DNA of 64,000 bases from Moraxellaceae bacterium (GCA_004173455.1 SECL01000008.1:35409-99408); one strand, 5' to 3'; shown: positions 47,201-58,903, numbered from the stretch's first letter. Notes: generated by a model from the sequence alone, not told the origin. A program made the numbers and translations.

Positions 47201-48784
47201 TTATACAAATTGGCGGAATAACCAGTACAAACAGCCCGACAAGATAATGGAAGCCGGTAGGGTTAATAGCCATGCCGATAAAATCATCTTAATGGTTTTT
47301 ACTTGCAAACCGGCCTTGTTGGCAACCATGGTTCCTGCGACCGCACTAGACACCACTTGCGTGGTACTGACCGGCATACCAAACATATCCGCTACACTAA
47401 TGGTCGTCATGGCTACGGCTTCTGCTGAAGCACCCTGTGCATAGGTTAGATGCTGCTTGCCAATCCGCTCACCCACCGTGCGTACCACCCGCTTCCAGCC
47501 CACCATGGTGCCCATACCCAACGCAATGGCAACCGCCACCTTAACCCAGATCGGAATAAACTGAGTGGCTTTATCCAGTTGCTCACGGTATGCCTTCAGC
47601 ATTTGCTGATCGACATCCTTCATATGCTTCAACCCACCTTCTTTAGAAAGCTGCTTGAGCGCGGTGGCATTGAGATACATGTCATTACGCAGGTTACGGG
47701 TTTCTTCATGCGGCACATTGTTTAAGGAACCAAAGCGCGCTACATCTGAACCCACCTCATGCGCCAGCACGCTAATGGCCTGCAATAGCTCTGGCGTTGA
47801 TCGATGATGCTGCAAATATAATGTCACCACATCGCGGGCATGATCATCCTGCATACTGATATAACGCGTATCTGCCAGCAGGCTTGAAGACTTCTCCGAA
47901 ATTGCAGCAAAAGTTTGCGCTTGGGTTTCATCCATTGTGCGGTTTAAAGAATAAGACAACGGCACAATACCAATCAGGATCAGCATAATCAGACCCATGC
48001 CTTTTTGCCCATCGTTGGAACCATGCGCAAAACTCACACCGGTACAGGTCAAAATCAGCAACACCCGAATCCAGAACGGTGGTGGTGCATCACTTTCCGG
48101 CGGCGTAAATAAATCAGGCTTGTTTTTAAGCACCTTGCGCAAGATCAGCAAGACCACGGCAGCCACAGTAAAACCAATAATCGGCGAAACAATTAATGCC
48201 GTACCGACTTTAGCCACCTGAGTCCAATCCAGACTACTGGTCGCAATATTGGGTGGTGCCAACAACTGATTCATCAAGCCAACACCCACAATCGAACCAA
48301 TCAGGGTATGGGAACTGGATGCAGGAATACCAAAATACCAAGTGCCCATATTCCAGATAATGGCCGCAATCAGCAAAGCAAAAATCATGGCAAAACCGGC
48401 ATTGGTGCCGACGTTAAGAATCAGCTCTACGGGCAGCAAGGCCAAAATACCGTAGGCAACTGCTCCACTCGACAATAAAACACCCAGAAAATTAAAAAAA
48501 CCAGACCAGATCACCGCAGGATGAGGCGGCATGGCATTGGTATAAATGACAGTCGCCACAGCATTGGCGGTATCATGGAAACCATTGACGAACTCAAAGC
48601 CCAGCGCCACCATCAGCGCAAGGCCAAGCATAACAAATGAAATCATGGGAATTTGGTTTTGAGAGGCCAGATCAGCATTGAGCTGAATAGCGACATAAAT
48701 CAAACCACTTAAAACGATAAGCGCAATAAACGGCTTAAATAGCCAATGCGCCGGGGCATGAATTTTTGAATGAGGCATTCGCAA
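47201..48784 (-). CDS. pit: Inorganic phosphate transporter, PiT family
   Basis: ALGFEFVNGFHDTANAVATVIYT; GVSFAHGSNDGQKGMGLI. Confidence 0.93.
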   Translation of the reverse strand: MRMPHSKIHAPAHWLFKPFIALIVLSGLIYVAIQLNADLASQNQIPMISFVMLGLALMVALGFEFVNGFHDTANAVATVIYTNAMPPHPAVIWSGFFNFLGVLLSSGAVAYGILALLPVELILNVGTNAGFAMIFALLIAAIIWNMGTWYFGIPASSSHTLIGSIVGVGLMNQLLAPPNIATSSLDWTQVAKVGTALIVSPIIGFTVAAVVLLILRKVLKNKPDLFTPPESDAPPPFWIRVLLILTCTGVSFAHGSNDGQKGMGLIMLILIGIVPLSYSLNRTMDETQAQTFAAISEKSSSLLADTRYISMQDDHARDVVTLYLQHHRSTPELLQAISVLAHEVGSDVARFGSLNNVPHEETRNLRNDMYLNATALKQLSKEGGLKHMKDVDQQMLKAYREQLDKATQFIPIWVKVAVAIALGMGTMVGWKRVVRTVGERIGKQHLTYAQGASAEAVAMTTISVADMFGMPVSTTQVVSSAVAGTMVANKAGLQVKTIKMILSAWLLTLPASIILSGCLYWLFRQFV

Positions 48785-49127
48785 CTTCTGCTTTGGAGTG
48801 AAATCCGCGTAATAATCGTTGATTTGCCATAAAACTGAAATATTTTTCTTTTATATTTTTACACAATTGTTCCTAAACCTTTATTTTTCAACTAAATTAA
48901 TTTTTAATGACAGATAGAAATTTATTAAAATTTTGTCTTAAATTTCAAGCAATTATAAAATTAAACTTTAAGGTAATCTTCTATTATACTCACATTTATT
49001 GTTTCATAAAAAATAACTATTAAGCCTGTATATCATAAAAACTGATATGAGGGGATGACATGAATTAAGTAATATTTACAGCAATGTTAGACTTCTTCCA
49101 TAAGTAGCGCCAACTTGCCTTCAACCA

Positions 49128-49176
49128 TTTCGACAAGCTCAATGACCGCAGGCAGCGTGGGTTGAGCTTGTCGAAA
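49128..49176. repeat. REP-like palindrome
   Basis: TTTCGACAAGCTCAA (49128-49142) / TTGAGCTTGTCGAAA (49162-49176), perfect 15-bp arms. Confidence 0.8.
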
Positions 49177-49319
49177 CCAGACTGATGAAAGAAGGCTATT
49201 GTTATAAAATTTATAAAGCGTCAAATTTACACAAACTAGATTTAGGATAAAAACATCCTTTATGTGCATTTTGCAGCCTATATACCTATTGAAAATGTAA
49301 AAACCAGAATAATTGCAAA

Positions 49320-49517
49320 TTAATTAAATGTCATTATATGATGTTCAATAGCATCATTAACGCTCTCAAACCATTCTTTTCTTTCATTTGGAGGGAAACC
49401 AAATAGTATTTCTACAGTTTGTTTATCAAAATTTATGTACTCTTCATTTGTTGTATGTTCATAGAAGAAATTTCCACATATCACTGTATAGGTGTCATTT
49501 CTTATATTACGAAGCAC
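49320..49517 (-). CDS. Hypothetical protein
   Basis: Intact 65-aa ORF in an AT-rich gap. Confidence 0.4.
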   Translation of the reverse strand: MLRNIRNDTYTVICGNFFYEHTTNEEYINFDKQTVEILFGFPPNERKEWFESVNDAIEHHIMTFN

Positions 49518-49687
49518 AATAAATTTGACTATCGTTTTTGGTTCAGACTTATCAACTCTTAAAACTTATCAACTCTTAAAATAGTTTGCAGTTCATATAA
49601 TTCATTCATTAAAATTGTTTTCCATGATTTTCAAAGATAAATCCATAACATACATATTTTCTTATACTTTTCAACAGATAAAAAAAA

Positions 49688-49710
49688 GGATCAGTTTTGG
49701 GGCTGATCCT
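49688..49710 (-). terminator. Intrinsic terminator of tRNA-Gly
   Basis: GGATCAG-loop-CTGATCC followed by T tract on the minus strand. Confidence 0.8.
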
Positions 49711-49715
49711 AAAAA

Positions 49716-49791
49716 TGGAGCGGGAAAGGAGACTCGAACTCCCGACCCCAACCTTGGCAAGGTTGTGCTCTACCAACTGAGCTATTCCCGC
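49716..49791 (-). tRNA. tRNA-Gly (GCC)
   Basis: GCGGGAATAGCTCAGTTGGTAGAGCACAACCTTGCCAAGGTTGGGGTCGGGAGTTCGAGTCTCCTTTCCCGCTCCA, full cloverleaf. Confidence 0.97.
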
Positions 49792-49926
49792 ATATTCATC
49801 TACATGTCTTAAGTCAGCTAAGCTGCTTAACGACTTGGTGCTTGGCATTTTATTCAAAAATAAACCGCTGTCAACTTTTTTTGCACAACTGGTTTATTGA
49901 TTGAATAATTTTTCGCCCTGCCCGCT

Positions 49927-51402
49927 TTAATCCGCACGTCGCCACGTGGTTCCAGCCTTGCTATCTTCCAGAATAATACCTTTTTCCAGCAACTCCTGTC
50001 GAATCCGGTCTGCCTCGCTAAAGTCTTTGTTGGCTTTGGCCTGCTTACGTGCCTCAATAGCAGCCAGCACCTCAGTTTCTGACAGACCATCACTGTTTTC
50101 TTCATCGGCACTAGATTTTAAAAAGACCTCTGGCTGTTGTTGCAGCAAGCCCAAGATACCGCCGAGATATTTAAGCACTGCACCTAGTAACCCGGCTTCC
50201 CGATGCTGTTCGGCTAAAATCGTATCGTTTTTAAACTGTTCATGTTTTAGGGCGCGGTTAATTTCACGCACCAGCTCAAACAACACTGCTAAGGCTTCTG
50301 GCGTATTAAAGTCATCCGACATGGCTTGATTAAATCGCTCTGTCCAAGGATGCGCTTGTATTTGTTCTAAATTGGCCTGTGCCATGACTTGCTGGGCAAC
50401 GATGTTATTGTCGACTTCTTTAAGCGCCAGATAAAACCGCGATAATGATTGTCTGGCTTCTTTTAATGCCATATCCGAAAAATTAATCGGGCTACGATAG
50501 TGGCTGGACACAATAAAACAGCGAATCACTTCCGGGGTGAATTTTTGCATGACATCACGAATGGTAAAAAAGTTACCCAGCGACTTGGACATTTTCTCGC
50601 CATCGACATTAACAAAACCGACATGCATCCAATTGTTGGCATAGGTTTCACCGGTTGCAGCTTCACTTTGCGCAATTTCGTTTTCATGGTGCGGAAACAG
50701 CAAATCACCGCCACCACCATGAATATCAAAGGTATTGCCCAGGCAGCAGGTCGACATGGCCGAGCATTCAATATGCCAACCGGGACGGCCATTGCCCCAC
50801 GGAGATTGCCACGCGGGTTCATTGGCTTTGGCCGCTTTCCACAGCACAAAATCAAACGGATTTTTCTTGTCGGTTTCAACATCGACACGTTCACTGGCAC
50901 CCGCCTGCATATCTTCCAGCTTGCGACCAGACAGGCGACCATATGGTGCAAAGCTTTCTACTGCATAGTAGACATCACCGTTGTCAGCATTATAAGCGTG
51001 GCCTTTGTGAATCAGGCTGCCAATCATGCCCTGCATCTGGTCAATGTATTCGGTTGCCCGTGGTGCCTGATCTGGGGCTAAGCAACCCAGACGCGCCGCA
51101 TCTTCATTCATGGCATTAATAAAGCGCGTGGTCAGCTCACCAATGCTTTCATTATTGTCACTCGCCCGCTTGATAATCTTGTCGTCAATATCCGTAATAT
51201 TACGCACATAATTGACCTGCCAGCCTTGTGAGCGCAAAAAGCGCACCACATAGTCAAATGCCACCATGACCCGCGCATGCCCAATATGGCAATAATCGTA
51301 GACTGTCATTCCACAGACATAGAGTCCAATTTGCCCAGAAACCAGAGGTGCAAATTCAACCTTACGGCGTAATTCGGAGTTGTACAGTACAAACGACTTC
51401 AT
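49927..51402 (-). CDS. cysS: Cysteinyl-tRNA synthetase
   Basis: [45 protein letters not shown]. Confidence 0.96.
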   Translation of the reverse strand: MKSFVLYNSELRRKVEFAPLVSGQIGLYVCGMTVYDYCHIGHARVMVAFDYVVRFLRSQGWQVNYVRNITDIDDKIIKRASDNNESIGELTTRFINAMNEDAARLGCLAPDQAPRATEYIDQMQGMIGSLIHKGHAYNADNGDVYYAVESFAPYGRLSGRKLEDMQAGASERVDVETDKKNPFDFVLWKAAKANEPAWQSPWGNGRPGWHIECSAMSTCCLGNTFDIHGGGGDLLFPHHENEIAQSEAATGETYANNWMHVGFVNVDGEKMSKSLGNFFTIRDVMQKFTPEVIRCFIVSSHYRSPINFSDMALKEARQSLSRFYLALKEVDNNIVAQQVMAQANLEQIQAHPWTERFNQAMSDDFNTPEALAVLFELVREINRALKHEQFKNDTILAEQHREAGLLGAVLKYLGGILGLLQQQPEVFLKSSADEENSDGLSETEVLAAIEARKQAKANKDFSEADRIRQELLEKGIILEDSKAGTTWRRAD

Positions 51403-51579
51403 TGATAAACTCACAGTAAATGTTATGGATCGACAATGGAAAACAGCAAATCATACCTGATGGCTTTTTTTTAACAACCATTAAACATAAATATTGCTTT
51501 GTGTTATTTAGTTTGCTTTGTAATAATTGACCCTTATATAAGTGATATTGAAATAAATAGATCAAGCAAAGGTGTATAC

Positions 51580-52575
51580 GTGTCGTCCAGCCAGTCTCAT
51601 TTTGATTCCCAAGATTTTTTAAACAGTGCCCTTGCCACCCTTCAGACTGAGCAACAGGCACTGAGCGTGCTAGCCAGCCATATTGATGCACGTTTTGTCA
51701 AAGCCTGTAATCTGATTTTGGCCTGCACTGGCCGTGTGGTCATTACGGGTATGGGTAAGTCAGGACACATTGGCCGCAAGATTGCTGCAACGCTGGCGTC
51801 TACTGGCACGCCGTCATTTTTTATGCATCCCGGTGAAGCTGGTCATGGTGATCTGGGCATGCTGGTGCCCGGCGATGTGCTGGTGGCCATTTCCAACTCG
51901 GGCAAAAGCGATGAAATCATGATGCTGATGCCGCTGGTCAAGCGCAATGCCATTCCCTTAATCACCATTAGCCGTGATGATCATGGCCCGATGCCCCAAC
52001 TGGCTGAAGTTGCCCTGATTCTGGGCGAGGCCAAAGAAGCTTGCCCACTGGGTCTGGCACCAACGTCCAGTACCACGGCAACACTGGCACTGGGTGATGC
52101 ACTGGCGGTTGCCTTGCTGGAAGCACGCGGCTTTACGGCTGATGATTTTGCCCGTTCGCATCCTGCCGGTGCCCTAGGCAAGCGCCTGTTATTGCATGTA
52201 AGTGATATCATGCATAAAGGCCGCGAATTGCCCAAGATTATGCCAAATACCTCGCTGCATGAAGCGCTACTGGAAATGACCAGTAAACGTCTGGGTCTGG
52301 CAGCAGTGGTTGATGAAAAAAACCATGTGCTGGGTGTGTTTACCGATGGTGACTTACGGCGTACCTTTGAAAAAATGACTTCCATTGAAGGTAATATGTC
52401 GATTGAACAGATCATGACCAAAACACCGTTAACCATTACTGCCGATGTGCGGGCGGTTGAGGCACTGGAACTGATGAACCATAAAAAAATCAATCAGTTT
52501 CTGGTAGTGAATAACGATGAAGAACTGATTGGAGTGATTACCATGCATGACATTATCAGCGCAGGAGTCAACTAA
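51580..52575 (+). CDS. kdsD: Arabinose-5-phosphate isomerase
   Basis: SIS domain VVITGMGKSGHIGRKIAATLASTGTPSFF plus CBS pair; likely GTG start at 51580. Confidence 0.93.
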   Translation: MSSSQSHFDSQDFLNSALATLQTEQQALSVLASHIDARFVKACNLILACTGRVVITGMGKSGHIGRKIAATLASTGTPSFFMHPGEAGHGDLGMLVPGDVLVAISNSGKSDEIMMLMPLVKRNAIPLITISRDDHGPMPQLAEVALILGEAKEACPLGLAPTSSTTATLALGDALAVALLEARGFTADDFARSHPAGALGKRLLLHVSDIMHKGRELPKIMPNTSLHEALLEMTSKRLGLAAVVDEKNHVLGVFTDGDLRRTFEKMTSIEGNMSIEQIMTKTPLTITADVRAVEALELMNHKKINQFLVVNNDEELIGVITMHDIISAGVN

Positions 52576-53111
52576 TGGCATCGTTTAGTGTAAGAGAACG
52601 AGCCAGCCATATCAAAGCACTGGTGCTAGATGTTGATGGGATTTTAAGTGACGGATTTTTAAGCTTTACCAATAGCGGTGAAGAGATCAAGTCATTTGAT
52701 ATCCGTGATGGCCTAGGCATGAAGCTGGTACAACGAGCAGGCATCAAGGTGGCGATTATTACCGGTCGTAGCAGTAATATTGTCAATAACCGCATGCAAA
52801 GTCTTGGCGTCGATCTGGTGGTTCAGGGGCGTGAAGACAAAGGTATTGCCCTGCGTGAAGTGTGCCAAACCTTACAGATTGCACCAGAAGATTGTGCCTA
52901 TATGGGCGATGACTGGCCTGATCTTGCGGCTATGCAAATTGCTGGACTAGCCATTACCGTCCCCAATGCGCATGACGAAGTGCGCAAACGTGCCAGCCTC
53001 ATTACACAGGCCTGTGGGGGTCGTGGCGCTGTCCGTGAGTTTTGTGATGTGTTATTGCATGCCAAAGGTGTTTATCACGAGTTGTTGCAAGAATTTTTGT
53101 CGCATCATTAA
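52575..53111 (+). CDS. kdsC: KDO-8-phosphate phosphatase
   Basis: ALVLDVDGILSDGFLSFTNSGEEIKSFDIRDGLGMKL. Confidence 0.95.
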   Translation: MASFSVRERASHIKALVLDVDGILSDGFLSFTNSGEEIKSFDIRDGLGMKLVQRAGIKVAIITGRSSNIVNNRMQSLGVDLVVQGREDKGIALREVCQTLQIAPEDCAYMGDDWPDLAAMQIAGLAITVPNAHDEVRKRASLITQACGGRGAVREFCDVLLHAKGVYHELLQEFLSHH

Positions 53112-53151
53112 CCGGTTAAACCCGTATTTTTGCTAGTGGGGTTTTAAAATT

Positions 53152-53712
53152 ATGGATACGCGACTGCTTTATATGATTGCGCTGGGTATTGCGGTGCTCA
53201 GTGGACTATTCTACTTTTACAGTGGTAAATCTGCGCATCTGAACACCGACAAAAATCAGGATTTGTCTTATAACGCAACCGACATTCATTTGATTAAAAC
53301 TGATGCAACCGGTCAACTGGAAGCCACCACCACGGCCAGCAAGCTGCAACGCTGGGAACAGGACAATCGCTCTGAGTTAGAACGCTTGCAAAGTACTTGG
53401 TATGAACACGGTCAGCCTGCTGCTGTTTTTGGTGCAGACAAGGCTATTGGTTATAATGACAATGAAAAAGTGATTTTAACTGGCAATGTCCATGCCCAAC
53501 GTCTAGCCGAAAATGGACAAACCGCCATTACTTTTACCACAAATCAGTTAATCGGTTATCCAAAACAAAACCGGATTGAAACAGATCAGCCTGTTTTAAT
53601 TCAAACCAATCAAGGACAATTTAGCAGTCAGGGTTTAAATGCTAATCTTGATCAGGGTCAATACAATTTATTCCGTATCCGAGGACAATATGCACCTGCT
53701 TCCGGCTCATAG
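53152..53712 (+). CDS. lptC: LPS export protein LptC
   Basis: Position and size, N-terminal TM. Confidence 0.9.
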   Translation: MDTRLLYMIALGIAVLSGLFYFYSGKSAHLNTDKNQDLSYNATDIHLIKTDATGQLEATTTASKLQRWEQDNRSELERLQSTWYEHGQPAAVFGADKAIGYNDNEKVILTGNVHAQRLAENGQTAITFTTNQLIGYPKQNRIETDQPVLIQTNQGQFSSQGLNANLDQGQYNLFRIRGQYAPASGS

Positions 53713-54280
53713 TTATCGTTTAGCCAGCGTCAATGTCCCGTTTATGCGGGCGATACAGCGTACCAGTCTGGCTGTGATGTGCAGTGCTGCGAGTTTATTC
53801 ATCACCTCAATGCCAGCACTTGCCTTGCCCAGTGATAGTAGCCAAGCCATTACCCTAGAAGCAGACCGTGCCACTTATAATGAAAAAACCGGTATTACCA
53901 CCTATACCGGCAATGTCGTTATCCAGCAAGGTACCATCAAAATTCAGGCCGATTCACTGGTCGCCAATTTGAACAAAAATCGTCAGATTGAGCAAATTAC
54001 CGCCAAGGGTCGCCCTGCCAAGTTTCAGCAACAAATTAGTAGCGATAAAGGCATTGCCCGTGGTGAAGGTCAAACCATTGTGTATAACGCTGAAACTGGC
54101 ATCATGAGCATGACTGGCAAAGCTTATCTGTTTCAGGATGGTGCCAGCTTTCGCGGCAATACCCTGCGCTACAGTATTAGTGCGGGTGACGTAGAAGCCT
54201 CTGGCGGTAATCAGGGACGCATCCAGATTATTATTCCGCCTTCTGCCACGCAGAATCAAACCAAAGCAAAAAGCAAATAA
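53690..54280 (+). CDS. lptA: LPS export protein LptA
   Basis: [35 protein letters not shown]. Confidence 0.92.
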   Translation: MHLLPAHSYRLASVNVPFMRAIQRTSLAVMCSAASLFITSMPALALPSDSSQAITLEADRATYNEKTGITTYTGNVVIQQGTIKIQADSLVANLNKNRQIEQITAKGRPAKFQQQISSDKGIARGEGQTIVYNAETGIMSMTGKAYLFQDGASFRGNTLRYSISAGDVEASGGNQGRIQIIIPPSATQNQTKAKSK

Positions 54281-54297
54281 GAAAGGATCGCTTTCAA

Positions 54298-55089
54298 ATG
54301 CCTGTGACTGCACCTGCACCGACTTCTCGTGTCGATACTAACGCCAATGCCCCCTCTCCTTCTGCCCAAACGCTGACTATTAAGCACCTTGCCAAAAGCT
54401 ATAACAAAAGGCTGGTAGTAAAAGACGTTTCCTTTAGCCTGCAAAGCGGACAGATTGTTGGTCTTTTAGGGCCGAATGGGGCTGGCAAAACCACCAGTTT
54501 TTACATGCTGGTGGGTTTGGTCAAGATGGACAAAGGTGCAATTTTTCTGGATAAGCAGGATTTGTCAGAACTGGCCATGCATCAGCGTGCACGGCGTGGC
54601 ATTGGCTATTTGCCTCAGGAAGCATCAATTTTCCGCAAGCTCACCATTGCGCAAAATATTATGGCCATTTTGGAAACCCGCAACGACCTGAATAAAACCC
54701 AGCGGCAAGCACGCCTTGAAGAATTACTGGATGAATTTAACATTCAGCATATTCGCAATTCACTGGGTATGAGTGTCTCTGGTGGGGAGCGTCGACGTGC
54801 CGAAATTGCACGTGCTTTGGCTGCTGAGCCTAAGTTTATGCTGCTGGATGAACCCTTTGCTGGTGTAGACCCCATTTCTGTGGGTGACATCAAACATATT
54901 ATTGAACGCTTGAAAGCGCGCGGCATTGGTGTCCTCATTACCGACCATAATGTGCGTGAAACGCTGGCAATTTGCGAAAAGGCATATATTGTTAGTGAAG
55001 GTTCAGTCATTGCTGAAGGTACACCACAAGAAATTCTGGCCAATGAAACCGTTAAACGGGTTTATCTGGGTGAAGATTTCCGCGTTTGA
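54298..55089 (+). CDS. lptB: LPS export ABC ATPase
   Basis: [38 protein letters not shown]. Confidence 0.96.
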   Translation: MPVTAPAPTSRVDTNANAPSPSAQTLTIKHLAKSYNKRLVVKDVSFSLQSGQIVGLLGPNGAGKTTSFYMLVGLVKMDKGAIFLDKQDLSELAMHQRARRGIGYLPQEASIFRKLTIAQNIMAILETRNDLNKTQRQARLEELLDEFNIQHIRNSLGMSVSGGERRRAEIARALAAEPKFMLLDEPFAGVDPISVGDIKHIIERLKARGIGVLITDHNVRETLAICEKAYIVSEGSVIAEGTPQEILANETVKRVYLGEDFRV

Positions 55090-55140
55090 TGGCTAATCTG
55101 AATGATGATTTTTAGTATTTTTTAATAACGGAATAAATCC

Positions 55141-55509
55141 ATGAAAAAGCTGATTTGCCTGCTTCCTGCTGTTTTATTGTCTGCGTGCGCTACCGATGGC
55201 AGCATGAACCCGACTGCCACCACAGCCAACAACATTGGTATGGCGGTATTTCAATCTGCTGTCGATCAAACCTGCCGCACCCAGCTGAATAACCGTACTG
55301 AATACAAAGTGCTGACCAGTGTATTAACTGCTGAGAAAAAACAGGATGTTGAAAACCAGATTTGTGGCTGTGTGAGTACCGAAGCGTCCAAAAATGTAAC
55401 GATGGTTGAGCTGGCTCAGGCCGCTATTGACCCCAATGCACGCGCCACACTGATTACCAATACGGTCAATAATACCCTGTCGACTTGTGTGTCTCGATTT
55501 AAGTTTTAG
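55141..55509 (+). CDS. Small lipoprotein
   Basis: LLPAVLLSACATDG lipobox. Confidence 0.7.
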   Translation: MKKLICLLPAVLLSACATDGSMNPTATTANNIGMAVFQSAVDQTCRTQLNNRTEYKVLTSVLTAEKKQDVENQICGCVSTEASKNVTMVELAQAAIDPNARATLITNTVNNTLSTCVSRFKF

Positions 55510-55525
55510 ATCATTAACCATCGCC

Positions 55526-55562
55526 CATAAAAAAAGAGCCTTGATACAGGCTCTTTTTTATG
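55526..55562. terminator. Bidirectional intrinsic terminator
   Basis: AAAAAAAGAGCCTTGATACAGGCTCTTTTTTA. Confidence 0.8.
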
Positions 55563-55588
55563 AAAAATTATTATTGCGATAACACTAA

Positions 55589-56731
55589 TTAGCGACCCAG
55601 AATCTCACGGGCAACGATTTCTTTCATGATTTCGTTGGTGCCACCGTAAATGCGCTGAATACGGGCATCTACATAGAAACGTGAAATTGGGTATTCAGTC
55701 ATGTAGCCATAGCCACCAAACAATTGCAGCAAGTTATCAGCAACCTTGCACTGCATGTCAGTGGTGTAAGCTTTAGCCGCTGCTGCGGTTGGTACATCCA
55801 GCTCACCAGCCATATATTTTTCAATACACTGATTCACAAATGCTTGTGTTGCCAATGCTTCGATCTTGGCTTGTGCCAGCGTAAAACGGGTATTCTGGAA
55901 TTTGGCAATCGGTTGGCCAAATGCCTGACGCTCATTGACATATTGTACAGTCACATCAATCGCACCCAGAATCGCACCCAGCGCAGTCACAGCAATGCCC
56001 AGACGCTCACGAGGCAGCTCTTGCATCATGTAGGCAAAGCCCTGACCTGCGTTACCCAGCAATTGATCAGCAGGAACTTTGACATTGTCATAGAACAGCT
56101 CAGACGTATCCTGAGAATGCAGGCCAATTTTGTCAAGGTTAGTGCCTTTCTTGAAGCCTTCCAGATGCGTATCTACCAGCAATAGCGATACGCCCTTGGC
56201 ACGCGCAGCCGGATCAGTCTTGGCAGCAATAATCACCAGATCAGCATGTTGGCCATTGGAAATAAAGGTTTTAGAACCATTGAGCACATAATGGTCACCC
56301 TGCAAAATGGCACTACTACGCAGCGATTGTAAGTCAGAACCAGCGCCCGGCTCAGTCATACCAATCGCGCCAACCACTTCACCAGATACCATTTTTGGAA
56401 TCCACTGCTGTTTTTGTGCTTCGTTGGCAATGTGCAAAATGTATGGCGCAGCAATTTCAGAATGCACGGAAATCGCAGTAGACAATGATCCGTAACCCGC
56501 ACGCGCCGCTTCTTCAACCAGCATCAGGGAATAATTGGTTGGTACACCATAGCCGCCGTATTCTTCCGGCATATCAACACACAAAAAGCCATTTTCGCCC
56601 AACTGGTTCCAAACGGAACGCGGCATAATGCCTTCTTTTTCCCATTGCTCATAATGGGGCTTGATGTTTTCAGCCAGAAAGCGGCGAAAATTGTCGCGAA
56701 ACAATTCTAAATCAGCATCATGTGCCAACAT
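55589..56731 (-). CDS. Acyl-CoA dehydrogenase
   Basis: IGMTEPGAGSDLQSLRSSA, QLFGGYGYMTEYPISRFYVDARIQRIYGGTNEIMKEIVAR. Confidence 0.95.
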   Translation of the reverse strand: MLAHDADLELFRDNFRRFLAENIKPHYEQWEKEGIMPRSVWNQLGENGFLCVDMPEEYGGYGVPTNYSLMLVEEAARAGYGSLSTAISVHSEIAAPYILHIANEAQKQQWIPKMVSGEVVGAIGMTEPGAGSDLQSLRSSAILQGDHYVLNGSKTFISNGQHADLVIIAAKTDPAARAKGVSLLLVDTHLEGFKKGTNLDKIGLHSQDTSELFYDNVKVPADQLLGNAGQGFAYMMQELPRERLGIAVTALGAILGAIDVTVQYVNERQAFGQPIAKFQNTRFTLAQAKIEALATQAFVNQCIEKYMAGELDVPTAAAAKAYTTDMQCKVADNLLQLFGGYGYMTEYPISRFYVDARIQRIYGGTNEIMKEIVAREILGR

Positions 56732-56924
56732 ACAAAAATCCTTTCAAAATTGATCTAAAAACAGCGGCAGTAATTATGCCATTATACGGGACAGTTTTTG
56801 CAGTATTAATACTGATTAATACCAAAACAATTGAACACTTTGGTGCACGACCACGACGCTGTTATGGCGCACATTTTGCTATTCTTCTGGCCAGTCTTCG
56901 CTCATTTCATAAAGATACTACATC

Positions 56925-57938
56925 ATGACCACTTCCCGTCCCCGTCCGCAGGCCAATATTTATCAAGATAATGAACATCCGTTTGCCCCGTATGTGCGTA
57001 TTCTGGGTAAGGGCAAACGTGGTAGCCGCTCGCTCACTTATGACGAAGCCCTGCATGCGTTTGGCATGATTCTGGATGATGAGGTAGAAGATGTGCAACT
57101 CGGGGCATTTTTAATGCTGCTGCGCGTCAAGGAAGAATCGGTCGATGAGTTGGCTGGTTTTGTACAGGCCACCAAAGACCGTATCCAGCTTCCTGCTATA
57201 GCGGTAGATCTGGACTGGTCAAGCTATGCTGGCAAGCGTAAGCATTATCCGTGGTTTTTGCTGGCCGCCCTGACCTTAGCCAAGCATGGCTACCGGATTT
57301 TTATGCATGGTGCTGCCGGCCACACCATCAATCGCCTATATACAGAACACATGCTACCCCGACTGGGTCACCAAATTTGCCATACTCGCCAGCAGGTTGA
57401 ACAGGCTCTCGCCCAGCATAATTTTGCCTATATGCCACTGGCTGCATTTGCGCCAAAACTGGGTGAGATCATTGATATGCGTAACCTGATGGGTCTGCGC
57501 TCCCCCGTTCACACGCTGGCTCGATTGATCAATCCACTCAATGCACCGGTTACCCTGCAAGCCATTTTTCATCCAGCCTATCGGAACTCACACCAGCAGG
57601 CAGCCATGCGGCTTGGCTATCAGAACACGGCAGTGATTAAAGGCGAAGGCGGTGAGTTTGAGCGCAATCCCGATGCACGCACGCTGGTGGTAGGCATCCA
57701 AAATGGTATTGGCTACGAGCTGGAATGGCCTATGCTCAATCTTGAGCGCTCTGATCCCGAGCAAGCTTTTGACTTGGATCATTTTATAGCGGTGTGGCAA
57801 GGCAAGGCAGAACATGCTTATGGGTATCAAGCCATCACCGGTACATTGGCGCTGGCGCTGTACAGCCTACAAAAAGCAGATTCAATGGATAGCGCGCTTG
57901 TGCTGGCACAACAACTCTGGCAACAGCGACAGCAATAG
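56925..57938 (+). CDS. ybiB: YbiB-like glycosyltransferase family 3/TrpD2-fold protein
   Basis: KGKRGSRSLTYDEALHAFGMILDDEVEDVQLGAFLMLLRVKEES. Confidence 0.85.
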   Translation: MTTSRPRPQANIYQDNEHPFAPYVRILGKGKRGSRSLTYDEALHAFGMILDDEVEDVQLGAFLMLLRVKEESVDELAGFVQATKDRIQLPAIAVDLDWSSYAGKRKHYPWFLLAALTLAKHGYRIFMHGAAGHTINRLYTEHMLPRLGHQICHTRQQVEQALAQHNFAYMPLAAFAPKLGEIIDMRNLMGLRSPVHTLARLINPLNAPVTLQAIFHPAYRNSHQQAAMRLGYQNTAVIKGEGGEFERNPDARTLVVGIQNGIGYELEWPMLNLERSDPEQAFDLDHFIAVWQGKAEHAYGYQAITGTLALALYSLQKADSMDSALVLAQQLWQQRQQ

Positions 57939-58099
57939 AAGGAGTAGTCACAGCTTCAATATATAATTGGAAGTACTGTAGCATTTGGTATTTAAGCACA
58001 ATGCTTTGTTGGGCGTGCTGTTAAAATTAGTTAACTATCAAACTTCTAGCTTCCAAAACCTCTACACTACCGACACATTTTAGTAAAAAGAGTGCCTGT

Positions 58100-58813
58100 A
58101 TGACTACCCCTAAAAAAGTGCTGATTGTGGTAACCAACACCGCAGAATTTGAAAAAGTGGGCTACCGTACTGGCTTGTGGCTGAGTGAACTGACTCATTT
58201 TTGGGATGTCATGCACAAAGCGGGATTGTCGATGAAGATTGCCAGTCCAACAGGTGGTTATGTCCCCATTGATCCCGAAAGCCTGCTGATGCCTGAACTG
58301 ATTCAAATGACAGGCTTAAAAGATGCAGTCAATAAACGCTATGAAGACCGAGCTTTTATGGACCAGCTTAAAAATACGCCCAGTGTGGCTGAGATTGATG
58401 CCGACCAGTATGATGCGATTTACCTGACTGGTGGTCATGGGGTCATGTTTGACTTTGGCAGCAGTGAAGCCCTTGCCCATCTGATTGCTGCATTTTATGA
58501 AAACAATAAAATCGTTGCAGCCGTTTGTCATGGGCCTAGTGGTTTACTGAATGTCAAACTATCCAATGGTGAACATTTAATTAAAGATAAAAAACTTACC
58601 GGCTTTTCATGGAAAGAAGAACAACTGGCCAAACGTGATCATGCGGTGCCATTTAGTTTGCAGGATGAACTATCCAAGCGCGGTGCTCATTACCAAAAGG
58701 CATTGATTCCCTTTACCGAAAATGTAGTGGAAGACGGCTTGCTCATTACTGGGCAGAATCCTAAAAGTACGCATGCCGTTGGACAAGCTTTGCTCAGCAG
58801 GCTAACCAATTAA
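58100..58813 (+). CDS. DJ-1/PfpI family protein (Hsp31-like)
   Basis: YDAIYLTGGHGVMFDF, KIVAAVCHGPSGLLN. Confidence 0.9.
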   Translation: MTTPKKVLIVVTNTAEFEKVGYRTGLWLSELTHFWDVMHKAGLSMKIASPTGGYVPIDPESLLMPELIQMTGLKDAVNKRYEDRAFMDQLKNTPSVAEIDADQYDAIYLTGGHGVMFDFGSSEALAHLIAAFYENNKIVAAVCHGPSGLLNVKLSNGEHLIKDKKLTGFSWKEEQLAKRDHAVPFSLQDELSKRGAHYQKALIPFTENVVEDGLLITGQNPKSTHAVGQALLSRLTN

Positions 58814-58869
58814 CTTGAGAAATTAAAATCTATTAACTCAGGAAAATCCAAAAATAGTTTTAATTTCTA

Positions 58870-58903
58870 TAAAAAAAACGCCCAAATGAATCGGGCGTTT
58901 TTT
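58870..58903. terminator. Bidirectional intrinsic terminator
   Basis: AAAAAAAACGCCCAAATGAATCGGGCGTTTTTTA. Confidence 0.8.

Noticed and set aside
49547-49582. Tandem ACTTATCAACTCTTAAA repeat
   Set aside because: Two copies only, simple local duplication next to a hypothetical ORF
50500-51119. Large plus-strand ORFs opposite cysS
   Set aside because: Antisense of a conserved essential gene
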